From: Chromatiales bacterium
Lineage (GTDB): Bacteria; Pseudomonadota; Gammaproteobacteria; UBA6429; Thiohalophilaceae
DNA length: 5,007 nt
Assembly (NCBI GenBank): GCA_027070385.1
Contig: JALXDW010000318.1
Span: 1-5,007, forward strand
Direction of reading: 5' to 3'
Shown: positions 1 through 5,007 of the stretch, in pieces
Layout of the letters: each line of letters opens with the position of its first letter
Position numbering within the stretch: position 1 is the stretch's first letter
Notes under the pieces: generated by a model
What the model was told of the DNA's origin: nothing
The model's input: only the letters and a program-made list of their open reading frames with translations
Database searches by the model: none
Translations under genes and position numbers: made by a program

Positions 1-1342
1 CACCTGCGACAAAGTGACCATCTTTACCTGAAACCTGGAAGTGGGCATCAGCATCAATAAAGCCTTTGTCATTACCAATGGCTTCGATACCTGTTAAGTC
101 TGCACCTTGACCGATTGCAGCAACAATCAAGTCACATTCAATGTCGTATTCAGAACCTTCAATAGGTGTTTTACCATCGTCTTCCAATTTTACAACACGA
201 AGTGCAGTGGCTCGGCCATCGGCATCTCGAACAACTTCAACCGGACTGATGCAACCAAGAATTGTTACACCTTCACGTGTTGCATCCTCAATTTCATGTT
301 GTGCCGCAGGCATTTTTTCGATTGGAGAACGTGAGCATAAAGTAACGTTTGCGCCTTGACGCTTGGCACTGGAGGCAACATCGTGCGCAGTGTGACCAAG
401 AATAACGTTTTCCGGGCGATCTTTTTCATGAATTTCTGTGATATGCCCCAGACGACGTGCAACCGATACAACGTCGATAGAGGTATCACCACCACCGATG
501 ACCACAACTTTTTCAGAAACAAGTTGTAATTTACCCGTGTTAAAGGCTTCGAGGAAGTCAACACCGGTTAGGCAGTTAACAGCTTCTGCACCGGGTATAG
601 GGAGAGGGCGGCCTTTTTTAGCACCTAATGCCCATAATACAGCATCAAATTCTTTTTCAACATCTTCCATGCTGACATCAACGCCAACACGTGTGCCGGT
701 TTTTACTTCAACACCCATATCTACGATACGCTTGATTTCACCATCAAGTACTTCACGTGGGGTACGATAGCCTGGAATACCATAACGCATCATTCCGCCC
801 AGATCTTCATGGTCATCAAAAATTGTACAAGCATGACCTTTTAAACGTAGTTGGTATGCAGCAGCAAGGCCGGCTGGACCACCACCAATAATAGCCACTT
901 TTTTGCCAGTATCTTTTGCTGCAGCTTCAAAAGCAAAGCCTTTGTCTAATGCGGTGTCACCAATATATTGTTCAACGGCATTAATACCTACGAAGTCTTC
1001 AACCTGGTTACGGTTACAGCCATCCTGACAGGGTGCAGGACAAACTCGACCCATGATTGAAGGAAATGGGTTTGCCGCTGTTGAGCGACGGAAAGCATAT
1101 TCCTGCATGGACATATCTGCGGCTGGTTTTTCGATACCTCGAACGATATCTAACCAACCACGAATGTCTTCACCAGAAGGACAACTGCCTTGACAAGGCG
1201 GTGTACGGTGTACATAAGTAGGGCATTTGTAAGAAGTATCTTCTACAAATATTTTTTTAGAAAAGTCAGTAACCTTGTTGTCACCATCTTTAAATTTACG
1301 GAACGTTAGCTTTGTATTGATATCTTCGCTTGATGTTGCCAT
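1..1342 (-). CDS. dsrL: DsrL, iron-sulfur flavoprotein NAD(P)H:acceptor oxidoreductase (3' end missing)
   Basis: This is the cytoplasmic partner of reverse-type dissimilatory sulfite reductase DsrAB. In sulfur oxidisers it passes electrons between DsrAB and NAD(P). The frame runs open from an ATG at 1342 to the window edge (447 residues, no stop). Family members have roughly 650 residues, so the C-terminal third, including the ferredoxin-like domain, lies outside. The N-terminal GltD/NfnB-type Fe-S domain shows Cys40, Cys50, Cys54 and Cys101, Cys105, Cys109 (GRVCPAPCQDGC). The FAD dinucleotide fold starts at VAIIGGGPAG (149-158). The pyridine-nucleotide fold starts at VVVIGGGDTSID (279-290). 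AAIGQG (408-413) and the terminal HFVAG open the last FAD-binding segment. The start is supported by GGAG at 1351-1354, 8 nt upstream. A segment at about 301-330 looks like extra sequence relative to GltD. dsrK ends 47 nt upstream, consistent with one transcript. Confidence 0.95.
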   Translation of the reverse strand, partial: MATSSEDINTKLTFRKFKDGDNKVTDFSKKIFVEDTSYKCPTYVHRTPPCQGSCPSGEDIRGWLDIVRGIEKPAADMSMQEYAFRRSTAANPFPSIMGRVCPAPCQDGCNRNQVEDFVGINAVEQYIGDTALDKGFAFEAAAKDTGKKVAIIGGGPAGLAAAYQLRLKGHACTIFDDHEDLGGMMRYGIPGYRTPREVLDGEIKRIVDMGVEVKTGTRVGVDVSMEDVEKEFDAVLWALGAKKGRPLPIPGAEAVNCLTGVDFLEAFNTGKLQLVSEKVVVIGGGDTSIDVVSVARRLGHITEIHEKDRPENVILGHTAHDVASSAKRQGANVTLCSRSPIEKMPAAQHEIEDATREGVTILGCISPVEVVRDADGRATALRVVKLEDDGKTPIEGSEYDIECDLIVAAIGQGADLTGIEAIGNDKGFIDADAHFQVSGKDGHFVAG

Positions 1343-1389
1343 ATCTATGTCTCCAATACGTATGATACTTGTATATATGTTAAAAGTTA

Positions 1390-2934
1390 TTAAGCGGCAT
1401 CTGTTTCATCAGATTCTTCGTTGTCTTTAGGCGCATCGCTCAAAACAATTGCAGAACTGACAAGTTGATGAACACTTACAATCTGGTCCATAGTGAATCC
1501 ATAGTATGGAAGCACTTTTGTAAACTGGCTTTTACATATCGCGCAAATAGCGGCCATATGTGTTACGCCATATTCATTCGTTACATGTGTTAATGCAGTT
1601 GCGCGAGGTAGGGCACCTTTAACGCGTAACTCCATTAAGTCATCAGTCAGTAAACCACCACCGCCACCGCAGCAGAAAGTAGACTCACCAATAGTGTCCG
1701 AAGGCATGTCAACGTAGTTATTACATGCTGCCTTAATAACGGCACGTGGAATCTTGAACTGACCACCGGGCTCGTCACCCATTCTGGATGCACGTGCAAC
1801 GTTGCACGAATCATGGAATGTCAGCGTCATATCATCATTTTGTGATTTATCGAACGTGAGTTCATTGTTTTGAATCATGTTATATGTAAATTCACAAATG
1901 TGTTGTGGAACAGGGTAGTTGGGATCCAGAAAATCAAATGGACCCGCTAATGTATTCAGGAAGCTGTAGGCAACACGCCAGGCATGACCACACTCACCAA
2001 ATACAATACGTTTAACGCCTAAATCTATGGCTGCTTTACGAATACGCAATGAAAGCTTGCGCATGTTTTCATAACTACCAATAAACATACCAAAGTTAGC
2101 GGCTTCTGAAGCATATGAACTGACAGTCCAACTAACACCGGCTTCATGGAATACTTTTGCGTAGCCCATTAAACCATCAACATGTGGTTCTGCGAAGAAG
2201 TCAGCAGAAGGGGTGACTAATAAAATATCCACACCTTTTTTATCAAGAGGTAACTTAACCGCAACCCCTGTGTCATCTTCAATTTCTTCCTCAAGCCCTT
2301 CAAGTGTGTCAAGCAGTGCCGGTTCAGGTAAACCAAGGTTGTTACCAATACGACCGGCTTTTTCAATAATTTCGTTACAGTATTTCTGACCAACACCAAT
2401 CTGGTCAAGAATTTCACGGGCAGCCATCGAGATTTCAGCTGTATCAATACCCATCGGACAGAATACGGAGCAGCGACGACATTGTGAACACTGGTGAAAA
2501 TAAACGTACCAGTCATCAATCACTTCTTTTGTCAGTTCTTTGGCACCAACAAATCCGGGAATGCCCAGTTTCGCAAAGAGGCGACCGGTGAAGGTATGGT
2601 AGTAGCGGTAAACTTGCCGTAACAAGTCCTGACGAGCAACCGGCATGTTTTTAGGGTCTTGCGTGCCAATAAAGTAATGACATTTATCTGTACATGCACC
2701 GCATTTAATGCATGAATCGAGGAAGACTTTTAAAGAACGGTACTTGCCTGACAGTTCTTTCAGTTTTTCGATGACCACTTCTTTCCAGTTATCAATCAGT
2801 TCACCTGGATAACCCAGTGGTACCTGAAATTTTTCTTTTGCGATAAAAGGCTGGCTGTGAGCCATGGTACCTTCTTTCAGCTTGGGGATACTGACATATC
2901 CTTTTGTTATTTTTGCTACTTCAAAATCTGCCAC
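1390..2934 (-). CDS. dsrK: DsrK, HdrD-like iron-sulfur subunit of the DsrMKJOP membrane complex
   Basis: This is the catalytic cytoplasmic-side subunit of DsrMKJOP, related to heterodisulfide reductase HdrD. It is thought to act on the DsrC disulfide or trisulfide and exchange electrons with the haems of DsrM. The 514-residue protein has two classical [4Fe-4S] motifs: Cys75, 78, 81, 85 (CIKCGACTDKC) and Cys149, 152, 155, 159 (CSQCRRCSVFCP). The C-terminal half carries the cysteine-rich CCG region: Cys315 (FGECGH), Cys377 (FHDSC), Cys421-Cys422 (FCCGGGGG) and Cys464/Cys467 (CAIC). This arrangement is typical of the non-cubane cluster of HdrB/HdrD proteins. The tail (499-514) is short and acidic. 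The start is GTG, chosen because GAGGAA sits 6 nt upstream. The next in-frame ATG, at residue 24, would be later. It follows dsrM by 30 nt, the usual dsrMK pairing. Length and motifs are complete, with no sign of disruption. Confidence 0.97.
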   Translation of the reverse strand: MADFEVAKITKGYVSIPKLKEGTMAHSQPFIAKEKFQVPLGYPGELIDNWKEVVIEKLKELSGKYRSLKVFLDSCIKCGACTDKCHYFIGTQDPKNMPVARQDLLRQVYRYYHTFTGRLFAKLGIPGFVGAKELTKEVIDDWYVYFHQCSQCRRCSVFCPMGIDTAEISMAAREILDQIGVGQKYCNEIIEKAGRIGNNLGLPEPALLDTLEGLEEEIEDDTGVAVKLPLDKKGVDILLVTPSADFFAEPHVDGLMGYAKVFHEAGVSWTVSSYASEAANFGMFIGSYENMRKLSLRIRKAAIDLGVKRIVFGECGHAWRVAYSFLNTLAGPFDFLDPNYPVPQHICEFTYNMIQNNELTFDKSQNDDMTLTFHDSCNVARASRMGDEPGGQFKIPRAVIKAACNNYVDMPSDTIGESTFCCGGGGGLLTDDLMELRVKGALPRATALTHVTNEYGVTHMAAICAICKSQFTKVLPYYGFTMDQIVSVHQLVSSAIVLSDAPKDNEESDETDAA

Positions 2935-2940
2935 GGTAGA

Positions 2941-2946
2941 TTCCTC
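2941..2946 (-). promoter_or_regulatory. Shine-Dalgarno site that fixes the GTG start of dsrK
   Basis: Reading the minus strand, GAGGAA lies 6 nt before a GTG codon at 2932-2934. No ATG occurs in frame near this site. The spacing therefore supports GTG as the true initiation codon of dsrK, rather than the downstream ATG at residue 24. Confidence 0.8.
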
Positions 2947-2964
2947 AAAAAATCGTTATCGTAT

Positions 2965-3717
2965 TTATTCTCTATCAGCTTCGAGTTTTGCTGCCCACTC
3001 AACGATGTGTCGTTGTTCGCGTGGATTATCAACCTGATTACGCGTTGGGCTAAAGAAAATACCCGGTGCATGTAATAATTTACTGACTGGAAATATAATC
3101 ATTAATGAAGCGACAAGTGCCAAGTGAATAAGTACCAGCGTATCGCCAGGAAGTTCCTGAGGATTAAAGGTAACGAGGCCAAATGCGAAGGCTTTCAGTT
3201 GTACAATATCAGTATGGTTTACAAAAGACATTAGCATACCGGTTGCTGCAATAGTAAAGATTAAAATGAGCATCAGGTAGTCTGAAGGTGACGAAATATA
3301 GCGCACACGGTCTACAAAAATACGTCGACCAAATAATCCGGCAAGGCCAATCAGCATCAAGAAGCCACCGTATTGTCCAGCGAACAGAACAAGCCAGTTA
3401 TTAATGAGTGGCCAGAAAACGGAGTCCGGTGATAATACATAACGTAAATGACGAAAGAAGGCGAGTAACAATGAAAGATGAAACATCCAGCCAAAGAGCC
3501 ATGTCCATTTGGTTGACTTGAACAAACTATTGAACAGTGCAACCTCAGTAAATAGACGGAAAACAACACCTGACTTTGTTGTCGGTGCAGGAGTTGTTGG
3601 AATTTTTAAAGGTGCAGGTGTTTTTGCGTAGACAGAAATACGATACGCAAGTCCTACTATAAAAATAGTAGCTGCTGAATAAAATAAAATTGTATAAAAA
3701 ACTGATAGAGCTGACAT
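2965..3717 (-). CDS. dsrM: DsrM, NarI-like di-haem b membrane subunit of DsrMKJOP
   Basis: This integral membrane cytochrome b subunit links the quinone pool and the periplasmic side of DsrMKJOP to DsrK. The 250-residue protein shows about five hydrophobic segments, near residues 5-28, 71-95, 108-129, 147-168 and 192-218, as in the nitrate reductase gamma subunit NarI. Four histidines stand at NarI-like spacing: His80 and His90 in segment 2 (10 apart), and His198 and His216 in segment 5 (18 apart). They are the likely axial ligands of two b haems. A Pro/Thr-rich loop (about 32-48) follows segment 1, and the C-terminus after 222 is charged and probably cytoplasmic, facing DsrK. The ATG start gives a hydrophobic N-terminus as expected for the family, but no strong Shine-Dalgarno precedes it. 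It lies 94 nt after dsrC, across a hairpin, and 30 nt before dsrK. Confidence 0.96.
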   Translation of the reverse strand: MSALSVFYTILFYSAATIFIVGLAYRISVYAKTPAPLKIPTTPAPTTKSGVVFRLFTEVALFNSLFKSTKWTWLFGWMFHLSLLLAFFRHLRYVLSPDSVFWPLINNWLVLFAGQYGGFLMLIGLAGLFGRRIFVDRVRYISSPSDYLMLILIFTIAATGMLMSFVNHTDIVQLKAFAFGLVTFNPQELPGDTLVLIHLALVASLMIIFPVSKLLHAPGIFFSPTRNQVDNPREQRHIVEWAAKLEADRE

Positions 3718-3760
3718 TTATCAGGTCCCGCTTTAATTATTTCAGGTCAATTATTTATAT

Positions 3761-3797
3761 AAAGTGGGGAGGTTAGCCAGGCTAACCTCCAAACTTT
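3761..3797 (-). terminator. Strong intercistronic hairpin between dsrC and dsrM (leaky terminator or mRNA stabiliser)
   Basis: An inverted repeat has 11-nt arms GGAGGTTAGCC (3768-3778) and GGCTAACCTCC (3780-3790), separated by one base. In practice this means a 9-10 bp stem with a small loop. A second outer pairing, AAAGT (3761-3765) with ACTTT (3793-3797), extends it across a 2x2 internal loop. It begins 14 nt after the dsrC stop. On the dsrC transcript the 3' arm is followed by an A/U-rich tract (ATATAAATAATT), not an unbroken U run. It is therefore not a textbook rho-independent terminator. Partial termination, or protection of a dsrC-ending mRNA from 3' exonucleases, are the likely roles. 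The structure is seen directly; the function is inferred. Confidence 0.75.
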
Positions 3798-3811
3798 ACT
3801 GTGCGTGTAAC

Positions 3812-4147
3812 TTATACGCAACCAGTTGGTTTTGGTAAACCGGCATATTTACATGCTTGTTTACCTGGGCCATATGGGAACAACTCATACAAGTACTTGC
3901 TGTTACCTTTATCTTTACCCAGTTTTTTACCAATTGCTTTTGTCAGTACACGTACTGCTGGTGCGATTTGGTATTCTTCGTAGTATTCACGTAAGAAGTT
4001 GATAACTTCCCAGTGAGCGTCTGTTAATTCAGCGTCTTCAGCTTTAGACATTACTTCGGCAACTGCTGGTTCCCAGTCGTTAAGATCTGCCAGGTAACCT
4101 TCTTCATCAACTTCCAGTTGCTTACCATTTACTTCGATAGTAGCCAT
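3812..4147 (-). CDS. dsrC: DsrC, sulfur-carrier protein with two C-terminal redox cysteines
   Basis: This small soluble sulfur carrier of the DsrC/TusE family accepts persulfide sulfur from DsrEFH. It presents the sulfur to DsrAB and delivers the product to DsrK. The 111-residue protein ends in the hallmark flexible arm, with Cys99 (the CysB position, GKQACKY) and penultimate Cys110 (CysA, PTGCV), ten residues between them. Both are present, so this is a true DsrC and not a TusE (CysA only). The conserved NDWEP segment (23-27) and YLYELFPYGPG (85-95) also fit. The ATG start is preceded by GAGGAA at 4154-4159, and the length is that of the family. It lies 40 nt after dsrH, with a candidate promoter in between and a hairpin right after it. 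Both suggest expression above that of its neighbours. Confidence 0.98.
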   Translation of the reverse strand: MATIEVNGKQLEVDEEGYLADLNDWEPAVAEVMSKAEDAELTDAHWEVINFLREYYEEYQIAPAVRVLTKAIGKKLGKDKGNSKYLYELFPYGPGKQACKYAGLPKPTGCV

Positions 4148-4186
4148 GTTATTTTCCTCGTTCTAGTGAACTTTATAGTTTAAAGA

Positions 4187-4213
4187 ATTATAACCAAGAT
4201 TGAACAGTGTCAT
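4187..4213 (-). promoter_or_regulatory. Candidate internal promoter for dsrC
   Basis: On the minus strand a perfect -10 hexamer TATAAT (4187-4192) overlaps the dsrH stop codon. A -35-like ATGACA (4208-4213, five of six matches to TTGACA) lies 15 nt upstream, inside the end of dsrH. The spacer is shorter than the preferred 17 nt, so the -35 assignment is weak. A start near 4180 would give a leader of roughly 33 nt before dsrC. A secondary, more constitutive dsrC promoter has been reported in Allochromatium vinosum, which makes this position plausible. It remains a sequence-only prediction in an AT-rich setting. Confidence 0.45.
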
Positions 4214-4496
4214 TCTTAGTGGTTAATTCAACAAATCCAGCGTAATCAACTACGGTTACGCCATCAATTAATTTATCTTCACTGATGCCTCGTGCTTTCA
4301 GATCCGGCCCGAGTACTGCAACAGAAACATCTTTCATTGCTCCCTCTACCATGCCCGAAGCAGCAGTGTTTTTCATTGCACTGTAAACAGCGTCTTCAAT
4401 CATCAGAATAGTGGCACCTTTCAATGTATGGTTCACACAGGTTTCCAATGAATTACGGTCAAGTGCAGATTTATTTACGATATGTAACATTGACAT
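4188..4496 (-). CDS. dsrH: DsrH, TusB-like subunit of the DsrEFH sulfur-transfer complex
   Basis: This cytoplasmic subunit of the DsrE2F2H2 hexamer is homologous to TusB of the TusBCD sulfur relay. It takes part in transfer of persulfide sulfur to DsrC. The 102-residue protein matches the family length and carries Cys20 (NSLETC), the conserved cysteine of sulfur-oxidiser DsrH. The segment IEDAVYSA (33-40), the short VLGPDLKARG (61-70) and the tryptophan near the end (QSWL) also fit the family. The ATG start has GGAG at 4505-4508, 8 nt upstream. That site overlaps the stop codon of dsrF (TAGGAG), suggesting translational coupling. It ends 40 nt before dsrC. Confidence 0.96.
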   Translation of the reverse strand: MSMLHIVNKSALDRNSLETCVNHTLKGATILMIEDAVYSAMKNTAASGMVEGAMKDVSVAVLGPDLKARGISEDKLIDGVTVVDYAGFVELTTKNDTVQSWL

Positions 4497-4504
4497 TTTT
4501 AATT

Positions 4505-4510
4505 CTCCTA
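4505..4510 (-). promoter_or_regulatory. dsrF stop codon merged with the dsrH ribosome binding site
   Basis: The minus-strand hexamer TAGGAG contains the dsrF stop codon (TAG, 4508-4510) and the Shine-Dalgarno core for dsrH (GGAG, 4505-4508), sharing one base. Ribosomes finishing dsrF stop on the dsrH entry site. This arrangement would favour coupled translation of two subunits that are needed in equal amounts in the DsrE2F2H2 hexamer. Confidence 0.7.
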
Positions 4511-4915
4511 GAAGCTTAAAACAACTTCTGATTGATCCATTATTTCTGCCATTTCAGAAGCAGTCACAACTTTAATTGAATCTTTCTCTGCCCAATCTTC
4601 GTCTTCATCTTCCCATACGAGATGTTGAAGGTCGTCAATTGTCAAACCGCGTGCTTCAAGGGATTCTTTTTCAACATAGATTTTGTTGATATCGTAATCA
4701 CCCAAAGCCGAGTAGGTTGGCGAGAAATTTTTCATGCCAATTTCTTTAGTGTCCTGACCTTTAACCAACTGATAAACACCATCATCAATAAAAGCCAGAG
4801 CAACGTCTTGATCGAAAGCAGCGCCGATAAGGACGACTTCTAACGATTCCCAAGCGTAAATCGTTCCATAAGGTGCTTTACGATTTACATATAAAAACTT
4901 TTTAACATCAGCCAT
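4508..4915 (-). CDS. dsrF: DsrF, TusC-like subunit of the DsrEFH sulfur-transfer complex
   Basis: This subunit of the cytoplasmic DsrE2F2H2 hexamer is homologous to TusC. It has a structural or assembly role in sulfur transfer to DsrC. The 135-residue protein has the DsrE-like fold signature: an N-terminal strand KKFLYVNRKAPYGT (5-18), then AWESLEVVLIGAAF (21-34) and FIDDGVYQLVKG (42-53). The acidic WEDEDEDWAEKD (101-112) lies before the last helix. It contains no cysteine at all, in keeping with the view that DsrE and DsrH, not DsrF, carry the reactive cysteines. The start is ATG with AAAGGT (4924-4929) upstream. It follows dsrE by 15 nt, and its stop overlaps the dsrH ribosome binding site. 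Confidence 0.95.
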   Translation of the reverse strand: MADVKKFLYVNRKAPYGTIYAWESLEVVLIGAAFDQDVALAFIDDGVYQLVKGQDTKEIGMKNFSPTYSALGDYDINKIYVEKESLEARGLTIDDLQHLVWEDEDEDWAEKDSIKVVTASEMAEIMDQSEVVLSF

Positions 4916-4930
4916 TTTTATGTACCTTTA

Positions 4931-5007
4931 TTAATCGCCAAACACTATAGTTCGATCTGCTTCAATACCTGCTTCAATCAGCTGGCCTAAACCCGAGATT
5001 CGGAAAC
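4931..5007 (-). CDS. dsrE: DsrE C-terminus, TusD-like sulfurtransferase subunit (5' part missing)
   Basis: Only the last 24 codons and the TAA stop are inside the window. The frame reads through SGLGQLIEAGIEADR to a terminal VFGD, which matches the conserved C-terminal helix and strand of DsrE/TusD proteins. DsrE is the subunit of DsrE2F2H2 that binds persulfide sulfur on a conserved cysteine and passes it to DsrC. That cysteine is upstream of this fragment and cannot be checked here. The position directly before dsrF, with a 15-nt gap, agrees with the standard dsrEFH order. Confidence 0.88.
   Translation of the reverse strand, partial: FRISGLGQLIEAGIEADRTIVFGD

Noticed and set aside
265..564. 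Minus-strand open frame of 99 codons
   Set aside because: It is out of frame inside dsrL, and the dsrL reading here contains the conserved nucleotide-binding fold.
107..770. Three plus-strand open frames (107-334, 141-359, 438-770)
   Set aside because: They lie entirely antisense to dsrL, whose frame is continuous with recognisable motifs throughout. Their translations show no family features and no convincing ribosome binding sites.
1343..1389. Possible promoter or small structure in the dsrK-dsrL gap (TATATA run and ATACGTAT palindrome)
   Set aside because: The palindrome is only 8 bp and no credible -35 box pairs with the AT-rich run. The only supported element is the dsrL Shine-Dalgarno at 1351-1354.
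2217..2519. Minus-strand open frame of 100 codons
   Set aside because: It is an out-of-frame shadow within dsrK, spanning the region of the second [4Fe-4S] motif in the true frame.
2857..3075. Plus-strand open frame spanning the dsrK-dsrM junction
   Set aside because: It is antisense to two well-supported genes and the product has no recognisable features.
3357..3569. Minus-strand open frame of 70 codons
   Set aside because: It is a shadow of dsrM in another frame. The cysteine and hydrophobic content reflects the codons of the membrane segments.
3745..3760. TTGACC (-35-like) and ATATAAAT on the minus strand upstream of dsrM as a dsrM promoter
   Set aside because: The AT-rich element lies upstream of TTGACC, not 16-18 nt downstream, and no -10 box occurs at the correct distance from it.
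3801..3983. Plus-strand open frame antisense to dsrC
   Set aside because: It covers the conserved C-terminal half of dsrC on the opposite strand and has no independent coding evidence.
4622..4843. Plus-strand open frame antisense to dsrF
   Set aside because: It lies wholly within dsrF on the other strand, with no coding signal of its own.

Overview
The window is a stretch of an oxidative-type dissimilatory sulfur metabolism (dsr) operon. All genes lie on the minus strand. In transcription order (high to low coordinates) they are the 3' end of dsrE (4931-5007, cut by the window edge), dsrF (4508-4915), dsrH (4188-4496), dsrC (3812-4147), dsrM (2965-3717), dsrK (1390-2934) and the 5' two thirds of dsrL (1-1342, cut by the window edge). 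This is the order of the Allochromatium vinosum cluster dsrABEFHCMKLJOPN. dsrAB would therefore be expected just beyond position 5007 and dsrJOP beyond position 1, although neither is visible here.

The organism is most likely a sulfur-oxidising gammaproteobacterium (free-living or symbiotic). DsrE, DsrF and DsrH together with DsrL and a two-cysteine DsrC mark the sulfur-oxidising version of the pathway, as opposed to sulfite-reducing bacteria. Base composition looks moderately AT-rich (by eye, low to mid 40s % GC), unlike GC-rich purple sulfur bacteria such as Allochromatium. The genus cannot be fixed from this window.

How the genes work together, from knowledge of the families: DsrE2F2H2 takes part in sulfur relay and transfers persulfide sulfur to the C-terminal cysteines of DsrC. 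Reverse-type DsrAB, with DsrL as its electron-accepting NAD(P)-linked flavoprotein partner, oxidises the sulfur to the sulfite level. DsrC carrying the product as a trisulfide is thought to be processed by DsrK, on the cytoplasmic face of the membrane complex DsrMKJOP. DsrM is the b-haem membrane subunit of that complex.

The window is tightly packed. Gaps are 15 nt (dsrE-F), 11 nt (dsrF-H), 40 nt (dsrH-C), 94 nt (dsrC-M), 30 nt (dsrM-K) and 47 nt (dsrK-L), and no stretch over 300 nt lacks a gene. The two most informative non-coding signals flank dsrC. One is a candidate internal promoter with a perfect TATAAT overlapping the dsrH stop codon. The other is a near-perfect 11-bp-arm hairpin just after the dsrC stop. 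Together they suggest that dsrC is expressed as a separately boosted unit inside the operon. I see no mobile element, CRISPR array, RNA gene or undescribed gene system here.
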